This document shows positions 1 through 12,263 of a stretch of 64,000 nucleotides of DNA, piece by piece. The notes beneath the pieces were generated by a model, which ran no database searches, was not told where the DNA came from, and saw nothing but the letters and a program-made list of their open reading frames with translations. The DNA is taken from positions 186,001-250,000 of the forward strand of contig CAUYUJ010008557.1 of NCBI GenBank assembly GCA_963575745.1, in the 5' to 3' direction. How positions within the stretch are numbered: the stretch's first letter is position 1; each line of letters starts with the position of its first letter. This DNA is from Prorocentrum cordatum. Taxonomy: Eukaryota > Sar > Dinophyceae > Prorocentrales > Prorocentraceae. The position numbers were made by a program, and so were the translations under genes.

Positions 1-104
1 CCGATGGCCACCACCCTCACCCCGTTCACATTCCATTGCAGCCCCACGGTGGATGGAACGATTCTGGGGGGAGGGCAGGAGGACGAGGATGAAGATGATG
101 CGGA

Positions 105-245
105 GTGCGAGCGGGGATGAGGATGAGGATGAGGACGAGGATGAGGATGAGGCTGGCAAGGAGGAGGAGGAGGAGGAGGAAGAGGAGGAGGATGAGGAGG
201 CACGTGCGAAGCGTGGAAGTGCCGATGAGCAGGATGGGGAGGAGA
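105..245. repeat. GA-rich simple sequence (GATGAG / GGA)
   Basis: Purine-rich low-complexity DNA made of GATGAG and GGA triplets. It ends just before a pyrimidine-poor splice acceptor (AG at 299-300), so it is probably intron sequence of the gene that starts or continues at 301. The long open frames here come only from triplet repetition. Confidence 0.8.
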
Positions 246-300
246 AAGATGGTGAGGACGATGCGAAGGAGGATGGAGAGGATGTAGTCCACCTTAGCAG

Positions 301-3128
301 GTGATCGCGCCAGCAGAGCAGCTCACCGTCGCAGCGCTCCAAGTGCCGCTGAAGGCGTTCGCCACCAAGCGGGACTGGGCCCTCGGAGACGAAGCAGCTG
401 GTTGGGCTCGTGAGCACGCTTACAAAACACAATAGGCTTTGCCATGCCACCGCCAGAGGATGACGATGAGGATGGGTGACGATGACGACGAGGGAGGGTG
501 CGACCACGCTAGACGACGGCGCGGCGAGACGCGAAGAGCAAGACGAAGCCGGACGTCGGACGGGAAAGAGGTAGAGAGGACGGGAAGGAGGTATGCAGGG
601 GGAGGAGGGTACGATAGGGGCATGATACGAAGGGAGGATGACAGAGCGGAGGGGAAGCTGGAAGATGGCGGAATGGAAGGGATTGGTAGGAGGGACGGAG
701 AGGAAGGGAGAGGAGGGGAATGAGATGAAATGAATTAGGTGGCATAGGGGGAAGGGAAGAAAACACGGGAGGAGATGGCGAACGATATGGACGATAGAGA
801 GGGGGAGGGCAATAGTGCAGCCATTATGCTACAACTTCTCCCATTGTTGGGGGACGTCGGATTCGAGCGATGCTACGACATGTAGCACAGGGTGTATCTA
901 AGTGCAGGACCCCACGATAGCAAATGCAGATGACGATGGCCCACTTGCAACCCAATGGTGGTATGATGAGGGGGGCTGAGGTTAAGAGCAGGAGGAGGAA
1001 AGATGAGGAGTGCGAATGATGATGAGGAATGCGAATGATGGATGGCATGGCCGATGAGCAGGGCATGGAGGGTATGCGAATGAGGAGGAGGAGGCGCAGG
1101 AGGAGGATGAGGAGGAGGAGGATGTGGTGGATGGGGAAGGGGGAGGCGAAGCATGGGCAAAAACATATGCTCCCAGGACTGACGGGCGACCAGCGCCAGA
1201 GTGGCTGAAGCCATTCTACGACGAGCCCGAGGACAGCTGGGGAGTCGTAGATATCACCCTCATTCTGTGTGTCTTGGATCCGTCTCCCCGCCATCCTCCC
1301 CCCATCGCCCGCCAGTCTGACGGCATCAGGTTTCCGCGCCATTCAGCCCAAGGAGGAGGAGGAGGAGGAGGAGGAGGAGGAGGAAAGGCTGAGGCGGTTG
1401 ATTTTGAGGCCGTGGGGGCCAGGAACGGCGTGATAGGATAAAAGCTGGTGGGTGATGTTGGTGGCTGGATGGCATCGGACGACGGACGATCACGAGCTGA
1501 GCTTTGAATGTTCCAGCTCAGGACAAGGGCGGCCGCGTGCAGTGCAACGAGTGGGTGTACGAGTTCGACCGCCTGGAGATGGCTGCGGGAGAATCGAAGT
1601 AGTGGGTTCGTCGGGACTTGGGCCAGACCGAGAGGATGATGAGGAGGATGAGGAGGGGGAAAGGATGGAACGGATGAAAGGATGAGGAGGGCGAGGATGA
1701 GGATGATGAGGGCGAAGATGAGGGGCGGAGGAGTGATACCTGAGAAGTAATGCGATGAGGCCACTGATTATCGTAGGGTATCAGGTTTGACGTCTGAATT
1801 CAGTCTGAATTCAGTCTGAATTCCGTCTGAATTCCGTCTGAATTCCGTCTGAATTCCGTCTGAATTCAGTCTGAATTCAGTCTGAATTCAGTCTGAATTC
1901 AGTCTGAATTCAGTCTGAATCCAGTCTGAATTCAGTCTGAATTCAGTCTGAATTCAAGTTGGGTGTCTGGGTCAGTTTGGTGTGGGCCAGTCTGGTGACG
2001 GTTGAAATCATCGTGCGCGTGGCACCTGCCACATATATCGAGTGCCGAGTTGTCTCGAGATAGTGTGAGGCAGATCCGGATACTTGGGGGTATGAGGAGG
2101 ATGGGCATTATTACAGGCGGGAGCAGAGACGTACTAACGACCCGCCCCACCCCTCCAGCGAGGCTGTGTGCCGCAAGAAGCTGAAGAGCAAGAGCACGAA
2201 GCCCACGATCGAGTGGGCGAATCCGATCGACACCACGGGCTGCGATGACGACGACCCTGTGAAGGCGGTGTTCGAGGACGGCACGACCCACACGGTGGCT
2301 GGATTGACTGTGAAAGAGTACGCTGAGATGAAGCACAAGGAGATCAAGAACCACATTTTCTACGAGGGTAAGAAAGATAAGACTACCAGAATATGGGCAT
2401 CGCCATACAGTCGGAAAGGACAACAATTTCTGGCGTTGTGGCAGAGATTAGACGGGAAACGGTTGCAGATGGTGATCCAGATGATGATGAAGCCCCATTA
2501 CAAGTACGAGGATGGTGTCAAATTGTTCCAGTCAATGGGTACGGCATATGCTTCGAACGAGAAAGACAAGCAGGCGCTGGACGACCAGAAGGCGCAGTGG
2601 ATGCAGGAGCGTGACAAGGCTGAGAAAGTCAATGAGAAGAGCACGAAAATGACTGTAAAGAAGAGGCCGTCCGCGTCATGTGAAGCAACTCTTATTAAGA
2701 AGACTGCATCGCATGATGATGATCATGATGATGATGCTGGTGGTTCAGATCATGACGGATCGGAAGATGACAGCGAAATGAGGCCCCAATCCCCAGCAGC
2801 AGATGACGAGGACAGTCAATGTGAACATGACGACGCCGAGGAAGATGATGAGGCGCCGCTGGTAGCAAAGAAGAGGCCGTCGGCAAAGGACGATGACAGC
2901 TCCCCGCCAGTGATGAAGAGGCCGTCTACAATGAAGCCACCGAGCTCACCGACGGCATCAGGGATGGCATCAGGTTCGGGGGCGCTGCCAGCAGCTTCGC
3001 CGCCACCACCTTCGCCGACGGCAGCAGCTTCCCCGACCCCGATGTCAACGGCTACGCCAGCACCATCGCCTCCAGCACCACCGCCGCAGCCAGCGCCCGA
3101 CACGATCATCGGCATTGGTTTCTTCTAG
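301..3128 (+). CDS. Spliced gene, acidic protein of unknown function (4 exons visible)
   Basis: I do not recognise the product. Four exons can be chained: 301-413 (opens with VIAPAEQLTV), 1177-1243 (APEWLKPFYDEPEDSW), 1522-1598 (VQCNEWVYEFDRLEMAAGES) and 2159-3128. Junctions keep phase: 1243/1522 and 1598/2159 are GT...AG introns of 278 and 560 nt, while the first appears to use a GC donor at 414. Exon 4 encodes an ordered part (about residues 1-130, with IEWANPIDTTG and TVAGLTVKEYAEMKHKE), then a charged region, a KKRPSA motif given twice (and once as KRPSTM), Asp/Glu/His runs and a Pro/Ala-rich tail ending IGIGFF. The protein may begin further left, because 301 follows an acceptor AG. The composition suggests a nuclear or scaffold protein, which is inference only. 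Exon 1 boundaries are the least certain. Confidence 0.55.
1792..1956. repeat. 11-bp minisatellite, GTCTGAATTCA type
   Basis: About 15 head-to-tail copies of an 11-mer with the core GTCTGAATTC and last base A or C/G variants. It lies wholly inside the third intron (1599-2158) of the preceding gene. Two further arrays with the same GTCTGAA core but a different tail occur near 8.4 kb and 13.7 kb. Confidence 0.95.
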
Positions 3129-3534
3129 CTGCGGCAGACCGTTGACGAGGAGCGGGGGTTGGGCATAACAATGGCGCGATGGTTAAGGCTGAGGAGGGAT
3201 TTGAGGAGGAGGAGGTCCAGGTAGGTACTGACCTTCAGATATAAAGATAGGGAAGATGCCCATAAGGCAGATGAGACCCATAGGGGTAATTTACAGGCTG
3301 GGGGGGACTACTGAGAGGAGAGTGGAGGTGGGATTAGGATCAGGATGTCGAGTACATGGGTAGTCGTCGCTCCACCCCCGCATCACCCATCTCCTCTCGC
3401 TCCCCGTCGTCTTCATCTTCCTCGATGGTCGTACTCATCCTCTGTAGTGCTCCTTGTCCTCCTCATCAACTTAAGCCTCGTCTGTTTCGTCCTACTCCTC
3501 GACCCTCCGTCCGCACCTTCAGCACGCGCCCTCC
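3129..3534. other. Intergenic spacer between two same-strand genes
   Basis: No coding exon is convincing here. The sequence has short GGA runs (3190-3220) and a pyrimidine-rich stretch (3370-3530) in front of the next predicted start at 3535. No TATA box or poly(A) signal stands out, which is usual for dinoflagellates. Confidence 0.5.
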
Positions 3535-6500
3535 ATGCGTTTGGATTCCCAGGACCCGCTCGGGCACAACGTGGCCGTCGTCTTGGACGGGACCATGGAC
3601 GTGCATCTCGTCATGAGGTCTCCAGGGCGTGGACTGCCCCCGACGATCGACCGAGGCAACACAACGAAAAAGTTCGACCTGCGTCAGAGAGCATTGCACA
3701 CATACTTGTGGCAACGAATCGGCCCCTGAAATGCAATCGGGTTTAAGTTGTGGTTCCCCCAATACGGGCCGAGAACTGGTTGTGGTTTTGCATATGGGTA
3801 CGTCCAGCTCGGCTGACCCCCTAACCCTCTCAACCACGTCCTCATCATATTTCCCACCTCGCTTAACCTCGCCACGAGCATCGTCATCGTCCTCGTTCTT
3901 TCGCGGGTCTCACGCGTCTGGTCTGGCCGATTAAGACTCGATCCCCAAATCGCACCGAAATTCCACCCTCGCATACCCTAAGTGGAGTGGTGGGGTAAAA
4001 CGGGTTCAGAACAGGAGGCCGGTGAGTGGGAATGGAGGCGGAGGAGGATCAGGGGGGATCTGATCAGGAGGAGGAGGATGAGGATGAGTGGAGGTAGTGC
4101 GATGATAGGGCATGTGTGGCGGAGGGGGGTCCGATCACGTTCACGATGCGATAGCCGCTTCTGGTCAAGTATATGAAGCAGCAGCACCGATACCACGATA
4201 TCAGATTGTGGATCCACCGCGTACCAGTCACAACCATGAGCGATGCCGTCGTGGACGTGTCATCCAGCGAGGGCGCCCCAGCGGGGCAGACCCTGCATGA
4301 GGACCCCCATAGGGAGCGTACCCTCTACATCAGGAGGAGGATGAGCAGAGAGGAGGAGGGTGTGGAGGTAATGGAGAATAGGAAGAGCAGGAGGATCAGG
4401 AAGAGGATGAGGCGGCATGATGAAGAGGAGTATGGACCGAAACCGTGAGGAGTGGCGAAGAACGCCCATACAAGGCCCTCGATAATTCGGGTACCCCCCC
4501 ATATTGATTGCGCATTGCTTGGACATTCCCGAGGATGCATCGGATAACGAGCCGCTGCAGCGCACCTTCACGGCGAACACGGCGAAGGGAGTTGACTCTG
4601 ACGAGGATGCGCTGTGCCAGGTGCGCCAGTTTATCGATTCGGAGAAGCTGGCGCAGGAGCTCTGCGAGGAGGAGGAGCAGGATCGGAAGGAAAAGGACGC
4701 CTCGGGGGCCTCGGGCAGCACGGACGGCGGTCTGCCTGCGACTGCTCCCGCGGCAGACGCGGTGAGTCGTGCAGCGGGCCTTGGTGAGTCCTGGCAGGCT
4801 GGTGGTTCGCCGCTTCCAGATCGCGATCCTCGCGGTGCCGAGCTCCCTGGCGTGGCAGAGCTCGCGGAGCTGGCGCCGAAGGACGGCGCGCCGACGGACA
4901 GTGCGCCGAAGGACAGCGACAGCGACAGCGAGGACCTAAAGGCAGAGGAGGAACGTGTTCTGCGAGAGGCTGAGGAAGCGAGGAGAGCAGTCATCGCGCA
5001 GGAGGCGGCTGCGCGTGAGGCAGAGGAGAATGCTGAGCGCCAGGAGGCTGAGCGCAAGGCGAAGGAGGACGAGGCAGCCAGGAAGGAACAGGAGGGGGCC
5101 GAGTGGCTGAGGCGCGAGCAGAAGCGCTGGATGGAAGATCGCGAGGCGCGCAATGAGGCTGCAAAGAAAGCGAGGGCTGCTGCGCAGGAGGCAGAGGAAG
5201 AAGAGGCCAAGAGGAAGGAGGCAGCTGAGGAAGAGGCGAGGAGAAGGCAGGAGAAGAAAGAGAAGAGGATCGCACAGAGGCAGCGCATCGAAGAGCTCAA
5301 GAAGGCGACCGCTGAGGCGCACAGGCAAGACGAGCTGCTGAGTGAGAGGATGAAGCAGGCAGAGGAGAGAGAGAAGCTCGCGAAGGCTCGCATGGATGAG
5401 GTGCAGCGTTCGATCGAGACGAGTCAGAAGCTGCTTCGGTCGGCAGCACCTGCGCTCGGTGACTATCCTGGTGGGAAGGACCTCTCGGGATGCACTTAAC
5501 ATCCCCCCACCAGCAGTTCCTCACATCGTGCTTCTCTCGTCCTCATGCTGCTGCTCTGATCAATTGTGTCCGACCCGCGCCCGCCACATCGAACGCATCC
5601 GCATTGAGAGGGGCTACCATCTCAAATGACGGATATGATCGTGACATGCGACCCCACGTCGCGATATCATCCGTGACAATGGTGGCAAACGGTGTGTTGT
5701 TGTTGGGGGTGGAGATGGTGTTTGTGTTGCTGCTGTGCTGCCCCCATCACGATGATGCGCCACTGCCGTCGCCGTCCACCCCCTCTCCTTCTCATGCTCT
5801 CCCTCCTTCTCCGTCTCCTCCTCCTCCTCCTCATCGTCCTTCTCCTCCCCCTCCTCCTCCTCCTCCTCCCCCCCCGCATCCTCTGTTTCTTTTTGGAACC
5901 TATGCCAGGACAGCCAAGCTTCCGCATCAGCTGATGCCTCAGTCGAGCCTGCTGCGCCAGCTGCGGGTGTGGGGTCACCAGATGCGAGCGCGGGGTGCAA
6001 GCCAATCGTCGGGCAGCTCATTCGCAATCGCAGCTCCGAGAGGGAGCCACCGTCATCTGCTGCGACTGCGTCCTCTGATTCGAGTGGGTCAAGCGCAGAT
6101 CCGACGCTCATGGGCAACAAGTCGAAGAAGGAGCTCCTGCTGGACATCGATAAGGAAGTGCAGCTCATCACGAACGACATATGCGCTGGCAGCAACATCG
6201 ACGACGCGTCGGCCGAGTTCGCGAGCAACCGCCTTGCTAAGATCTACCATTCCGAATCTTTGGGGCGGATCCAAACCCTTCGGAAGTTGGACCCGTTCTG
6301 GGCGGACGAGCAGCGCAAGGCCACAGGGCAGACCGACGAGGAGATGGACGACGAGTTCAGGGAGTTCTGGCTGGCCATGGAGAAGAAGAATTTCTACTTC
6401 GACCTGGACGAGAACACGCCAAACCCAGCGGCTGCGAAGTGGAGGAGGGCGAAGGCCGCCAACCAAGGACTTGCAGATGAATACAAGAAGAAGAAAGGGT

Positions 6501-8103
6501 TCAGCGACAAGGCCGCGTACCGCCAGGACTGGTTGAAACGGGAGTTCGATAAGTGGGCGCAGCGGGTGCAGTACAAGGCTGGCGAGATCAACGAGAAGGC
6601 TGAGTCAAAGGATGGCCAGTACATCTCGCTGGCCAAGATCGCAGTCGAGGAAGGTGGAGGTAGGGCGGGCCTTCGAGCGGCCATCAACTGGGCTCACTAC
6701 TGCATCCTCTTGGGCGGCGAGATGCTCGAGTATTGCGACGGCACCAAGCAGATGAAATATTTGCACATCGTCCACAGGCTCACGGACACCTACAAGAAGA
6801 TCAATGCGAAGTGGACTACATGGACGCATATGGAGGACCCAGCCCTGCCAGCGCCGACGGCGCCAGCTGGGGGCGCGCCTGCCGCGCTGCCTGCGCCCGA
6901 GGCCGCCAGCGGAGAGCCCGCCCAGGAGCCCGCGCCGTCAGCGGCCCAGCCCAAGTCCAGGGCGAGCAAGAAGAAGACTGGAGCTGCTGCTGGTGAGGAG
7001 GCGGCGCCAGCAGGCAAGAAGCGGAAGTGCAACCAGGGCGATGACACAGGCGACGCTGGCAAGTCCACTGGTGACGGCAACGACGGCGAGCCCACTGGTG
7101 GCCACGGCAAGAAGGTGCCCACCAAATCGCCTGCTTGGCTCGTGGAGTTCCGAAAGGTCAGACATGTGGAATTTGCCACCTCATTCCGTCATGGCACTAA
7201 CCAGCATAATATCATACGTAGCCTCTCATGCTACCTAACATTGCACCATCTCCCCTCCTAGTCTACCATCACGCTTACACACCCTTACCCTCATCTTAAC
7301 ATACATTGCTACTGACGATCTTCATCCCACCACCCCCACCCCCTCTCCGTGATGAGAGGGGGATGAGGAGGACGCAGCTGCATTCGTTGGATCCCGCTTT
7401 CTTTCCAAGGTGAAGAACGTTTACAACATAGTCACCTCGCAGGCGCGCACGGTCTCGGAGAGCATCAAGAACGACAAGAAGTGGGCGTGGGCCATGGCCA
7501 AGGTTTCCGACCCCAATGACCCCGATGGCGAGCCCATGTCGCTTAACAAGCACATGAATGACGCTCTGACCGAGGTCATTTGGAATCATAAAATGTATGG
7601 ATGATGATGATTCGGAAGCTGATGATAATGATGATATTGAGGTTAACTCATGATGAGGATGAGGAGGAGGATGAGGGATGCGGAAGATGAGGATGATGAT
7701 AGGAAGGCGGATGAGGATGATATGGAGGAGGATGAAGATGAGGATCGGGAGGATGGTGTGGGTGGAAATGAGGATGAGGATGATGATCAGGATGATAGAA
7801 GGGATGATTGAGGCGGCTGAGATGGAACAACTTGAGGGATGACGCGGTGACAGCAGTTGGCGGTGTATTCCTCAGCAGGTGAATGATCTTCTCAAGAAGG
7901 ACCAGCAGGTTGCGAGCCTGTTCACCGTGGAGCAGATCGCAGAGTTCAAGAAGGGGTGCTCGTCCGATGCTGACTTCGAGACCGCCGTGGTGCGCGCGAA
8001 CAACAGCATGACGATGCCGCTGGGGAAGCTGCAGCTGGAGACCAAGAAGTTGCTCAGGCAGCACGCGTCCCGCATGGAGTTCGAGGATTCGCCTGCTAAG
8101 TAG
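3535..8103 (+). CDS. Spliced coiled-coil gene of unknown function (6 exons)
   Basis: Exons 3535-3617, 4205-4301, 4534-5478, 5909-7156, 7410-7574 and 7879-8103 join in frame; the stop is TAG at 8101-8103. The start at 3535 (MRLDSQ) is the first in-frame ATG, but an acceptor at 3551-3552 means an upstream exon is possible. Exon 3 encodes a long Glu/Lys/Arg/Ala heptad-like coiled coil (about 4930-5400). Exon 4 is Ser/Ala-rich and then globular (NKSKKELLLDIDKEVQLI, FREFWLAMEKKNFYFDLDEN, Trp-rich), followed by a Pro/Ala linker and a basic KKRKC patch that could be a nuclear signal. The last exons are helical (VNDLLKKDQQVASLFTVEQI). Two introns start with GA (4302-4533 and 5479-5908), the others with GT; all end in AG, and five of the six downstream exons start with G. 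I recognise no catalytic motif. Confidence 0.7.
5755..5880. repeat. (CCT)n-rich pyrimidine tract inside an intron
   Basis: Pyrimidine-rich simple sequence with CTCCTCCTCC runs, in the third intron (5479-5908) of the coiled-coil gene and just upstream of its acceptor. Confidence 0.8.
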
Positions 8104-8365
8104 ATGTACTCGAACCATTGTGTAGCAATTGTTAGCTTGGATCGAACAGAAGGCCTCCCTGGATGCATCCTGGTCGGGGTCGGGACCAACGAACTGCAAT
8201 TCGTGTATGCTGTCTGTTCAAATCCGAGTTAGCACTTGCACGTGAATGGTTGTTTTGCTCAATCGGATGGCATGGCAGCAACACTGGCAGCAGAATACGA
8301 CAGATACCCAGTTGGACCGCCCCGCGGACCGGTCGCCGGCCCAAACCACACTGAAAACACACCGT

Positions 8366-8494
8366 GTCTGAAAACCGTCTGAAAACCGTCTGAAAACCGT
8401 CTGAAAATTCAGAATAAGCGTAAGAACACATATAAAACTCACTGTCTGAAAACCGTCTGAAAACCGTCTGAAAACCGTCTGAATTTGTCTGAAT
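8366..8494. repeat. 11-bp minisatellite, GTCTGAAAACC type
   Basis: Two short arrays of GTCTGAAAACC (8366-8410 and 8444-8482) separated by about 35 bp and ending in GTCTGAATTT units. They sit about 260 bp downstream of the coiled-coil gene's stop codon. Confidence 0.9.
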
Positions 8495-9532
8495 TTGGGG
8501 GCCGATGATTTCCTTGGTTCACCGCAGAATTCTGGTATCTGGTATGCTGCTGGCCGTTCTGTTCGGCAGAAAGTTGCCGTGTTCTTGGGATAGATCGTTG
8601 CCTGCTGTCCCGCGTGCACAAGTCTGCACAATTTAACAGTGCTGGGTCTATTGCTATGCTCGCTCACAGGCGCTGAAGGGTCTGTGAGGCGCGCAACGAG
8701 ATGATATATATGATGAGGGGGTTGTGGGCAGAGGATGGGGCATACACGGACAGATGCGATGACGATTTGATGGTCATCATGATATGCTAATGTGGTTTAG
8801 ATGGTAGCGCATGCAGCAGAGCAGCTGAGGCAGCGCAGAACGAAGCCAGCGACGACGACGGTGACGATGGCATGCATGTTAAACACGATGACGGTGGTCT
8901 ATTGTACCCCATGACGACGACACAGGTGGGTGATCATGATATCAGGGACGATGCCGGTCGCTCCATGCGTAGACCCGAGCACACGCGAGGGCGCTGAGAA
9001 GGCTCGCGCGACGCATGCTTTGCCAGGTGTGAGCACTTGGTATTTGACGCATGCGCCCGTAGGGTGCGAGCCTGGCAGATGTAAGCTGTGCCATCGTTCT
9101 GTTGACCGTAACGTCTCGACACGGGCAATTTCAATGTTCGTGCTGCGCTCCGTTTGTGAATGACTGTTCCAGTCTCATCCCCTCCGTCACGCATCGCTCA
9201 CCACGCCCACATTGCGCAATGCAGACACGCCATGTGTCACGCTGCTCTATGACACATGTGTGTAAATGATAGGGTACACTATAGCATGTGTGACCACCAC
9301 AACTGATCACAGTGGCGCGAATGATGAACGAGTGGATGCGCATGACTGGAGGACTGTCTACTGCCCAAGTCGTGATGATTTCGCGACACTGCCTGTAAAC
9401 GCCTCATGTCGCCCAGGTGCGCATTCGCATTCTTTGTTCCGATCTCTGTCTGTACACTCCCGAGGTCCTAGCCCAAACATCACACTGTCGGCTCGTGGTC
9501 TGTCCCCCCCTTCCTTCACGGTAGCTCGTTTG
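8495..9532. other. Intergenic region, no gene recognised
   Basis: Mixed-composition DNA with no convincing exon. An open frame runs from 9266 into the next gene, but its first 89 codons lack the composition of the following coding part, so I start the next gene at the ATG at 9533. Possible 5' untranslated sequence. Confidence 0.5.
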
Positions 9533-12225
9533 ATGCCCAAACCCAAGATGTCGCGGCGTTATGGGAAATTCAACCGCTACTGTACACCCGCGGCCCGACT
9601 CAATTCTGCAAAACTGTTCGATACACTGCTTGCGATACATGGCAGCTGCAAGCGTATTACTTCAAAGGACATGTGCATCATATCACATTACGCAGTTATG
9701 AGTGGGGTCCCTGGTTCAAACTTCAAACAACTAGCGCTCCCCCCAGGGCTGCCAAGTGGCCGCTATTCGAAACATATCAAACGTCGGATGCCACGGGGTG
9801 GGCCATATTACAGAGCTGATATTCCGATATTCTCAAAGAGTGACCCAACCCAGAAGTCACGCAGCGTCGTGTTCAAATCAGTGATGCACACGATTGCCAA
9901 TGAGGTAAATGCGACACCAGGCCTTCGTGATATGCTCAGGCGGGGGGACGTGACTAATCCCGATAGTGTGATGTCTCTACCAGCATACGCTTCAAATCCG
10001 ATGACCATCCGCTCCCTTGCCGAGACAGGATCGTTCCCTCTACCACTTGGTATCTATGCAGATGGTGTGCGATACACGCCCGTGTCAGCAGGTAGAATCG
10101 AGCGCGTGGGCTGTCGCCTTACCCGACGCCCATGCACAGCTACATACGCCATGGTGCATATCGATATACGCACGCGCGCACGCGCACGCACGCACGAATG
10201 CAACCACAGCTGCCACATGTAATCGCACTGTTGCTGTGGGTGGTTTTATACAAGCGCATACTCAACGCGCATGCTGTACGAGTGCGTGCGTGCGTGTTTA
10301 TTCCACCTGGGGATGCAGTGTAACATGAACAAAGTTATTGAAGCTCATGTGCATGGTCAGAGTTGGTCGCTCGAATACCACATACGTGGTTGGAACAGTT
10401 TCACCGTGGCTTGTACTGACCACCAACTCCCCAAACGCTGGTGTTTCCGAGATGTGGTCATATGCCATGGACCCTTCTGGGTCGGCGGACTCACTGTTGG
10501 GTGTGAGCATCATTAACCTCATAACGAAAAAGAGACATCTCCTCGGCTTCCTTCGAACATCGGAGTACTGTGAATGCGGTTGCGGTGGCCATTGCAGTGT
10601 GCATGCGATGTTTCACGTCGCTGCGTGGATGCTTGAGGCCCTCGTCAACGGGACTGTTCCTCCGTGCCGACACGACGGGTCGCCCTGGGACCCTTTCGAC
10701 GAGCTGAACATTCCTGGAGAATCCTTGGGGGGATTTCGTTGTATGATTTTACACCTGAAGGGGGACTGGGCAGAGTACCAAAAAAGTTTCGGCCTGTCGT
10801 CGTGGGCACACGCGTACAATCCATGCCCTATATGCGATTGTCCTAAAGATTGTATGCACATCACGGGGCCTGGTTTTATTACCAGTGATGGCATGTTGTA
10901 CCCAGACAGGGACGAAGATGAATACGAGAGAGCATGTGAGCGGTGCGAGATCCGCATCAGTGTTAATTCGGAGAAGCTTCGGTCTGCCATTCTAGGATGT
11001 CTAACATATGAGATAAGTGGGAGATCGGCGAAGGGCCGAGTGCTCATGAGTTCGATTCCAGGTTTTCCAGAACTTGGCCTTGAACGGCTTGATAGGTTGG
11101 ACCCCAGCCCATCCATGATTAACCCCAACTTGTTCGAGCAGTACGATCTACCCTTTGAAGCTGTATTTTGGAGGACGCATTACGATATATCGGGGAAGAA
11201 AAAGACCGATTGGGTCATACATCGTTCACAGATTTTCTCTCGGGCCCTCGGGACGAACCCAGTGAGAACGTTAGCGATCGATTCACTGCACACTGTATAT
11301 CTTGGGAATATGATGATGGTCGTATCGTGCGCATTCATGCGCGTCTTGCATGCGAACCCCTGGAAAACAAACGCCCCGAACCGACTTCGACGCCTTGTGC
11401 ACGATCTAGAGTCTTGGTACGACTACGCCGATGTTCCCGCGGACATGAGGCTTGGCACAATCACAGATAAGATTCTGCCGTCAGATCGTCCCGACCCACA
11501 CCCTGGCGGCATGATGCGGGTAAAGGCAGCCGAATGTCACGTATTGCTAAATTTCTCAATCTACATGCTCCAGAAACACTTGCACATGGTCCAAAAGGGT
11601 GTGCATCTTCTCCGTGCGGGGCTAGCGTTAGAGGAGTGGTGCAACACATGTCGGTCAGCTCGAACGCAGCTCACGATTCCTGAATATCAGAAGCTCCTGG
11701 ATACGTGCGCGGTGCATATCTTTGAGGGGGGCAAGGCCGGGATTCACCAGTTGCCAAAACACCACAGCTTCGGTCGCCTTACCATCAGGAGCCCTGGGTG
11801 GTGAACAACGGGGCGGGGATTGTGGTACAGCTGACTGGGAGGATGTGGGGAGGGGGGGGCAAGATCAGCTCCTCCACTCCCCACTCCCTCCCCCCCTCCT
11901 CCGCCTCCTCGTCTTTCTCATCCTCTGTATCCCTCACCTCCGTCTTTGCATGCATGCCCTCCTCTTGCTTGTGCTTCTGCCCCTGCCCCTCCTCTCCATC
12001 TGGCACTCCTCACATTCCTATCGCGTGGCCACAGAGCGCGCCCGCATTTCTGAACCATTCGAGGAGTTTCGATCTTGGCAACCCAAAGGTGACAGCGACT
12101 TTCACTGACGAGCATCTTAACCTGGCACTCAGGTTGTGCGCCCAGGCCGCACACAAACGCACAATGGAAACATCCGTGTTCTACTGTTTCGATATTTTGG
12201 GCCAAGTCGGCGGCAACACTTACAT
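9533..12225 (+). CDS. Cys-rich, transposase-like multicopy dinoflagellate protein (3 exons)
   Basis: Exons 9533-10081, 10452-11797 and 12064-about 12225 join through GT...AG introns of 370 and 266 nt with matching phase. The N-terminus is basic (MPKPKMSRRYGKFNRYC). The core has a short ADGV segment, a Cys cluster CECGCGGHC, an HDGSPWDPFDE segment, a KGDWAEY segment, a second Cys cluster CPICDC, and LAIDSLHTVYLG. The last exon carries GNPKVTATFTDEHLN. I recognise this as a family found in very many copies in dinoflagellate genomes. The spaced Asp residues (ADGV, KGDW, IDSLH..LG) resemble a Plavaka/CMC-type DDE transposase core, but that link is inference. The C-terminus is uncertain: its frame stays open to 12508, overlapping the next gene, so the true stop may follow another splice. 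Confidence 0.6.
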
Positions 12226-12263
12226 TTTTGCTCCTAGTGCCGATCTACCATGCTTCTCGCGCC

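Noticed and set aside
6930-6962. CGGCCCAGCCC word outside the retrotransposon, similar to the hairpin core
   Set aside because: The inner stem is imperfect (CGGC/GCCC) and the flanks do not pair; chance in GC-rich coding DNA.
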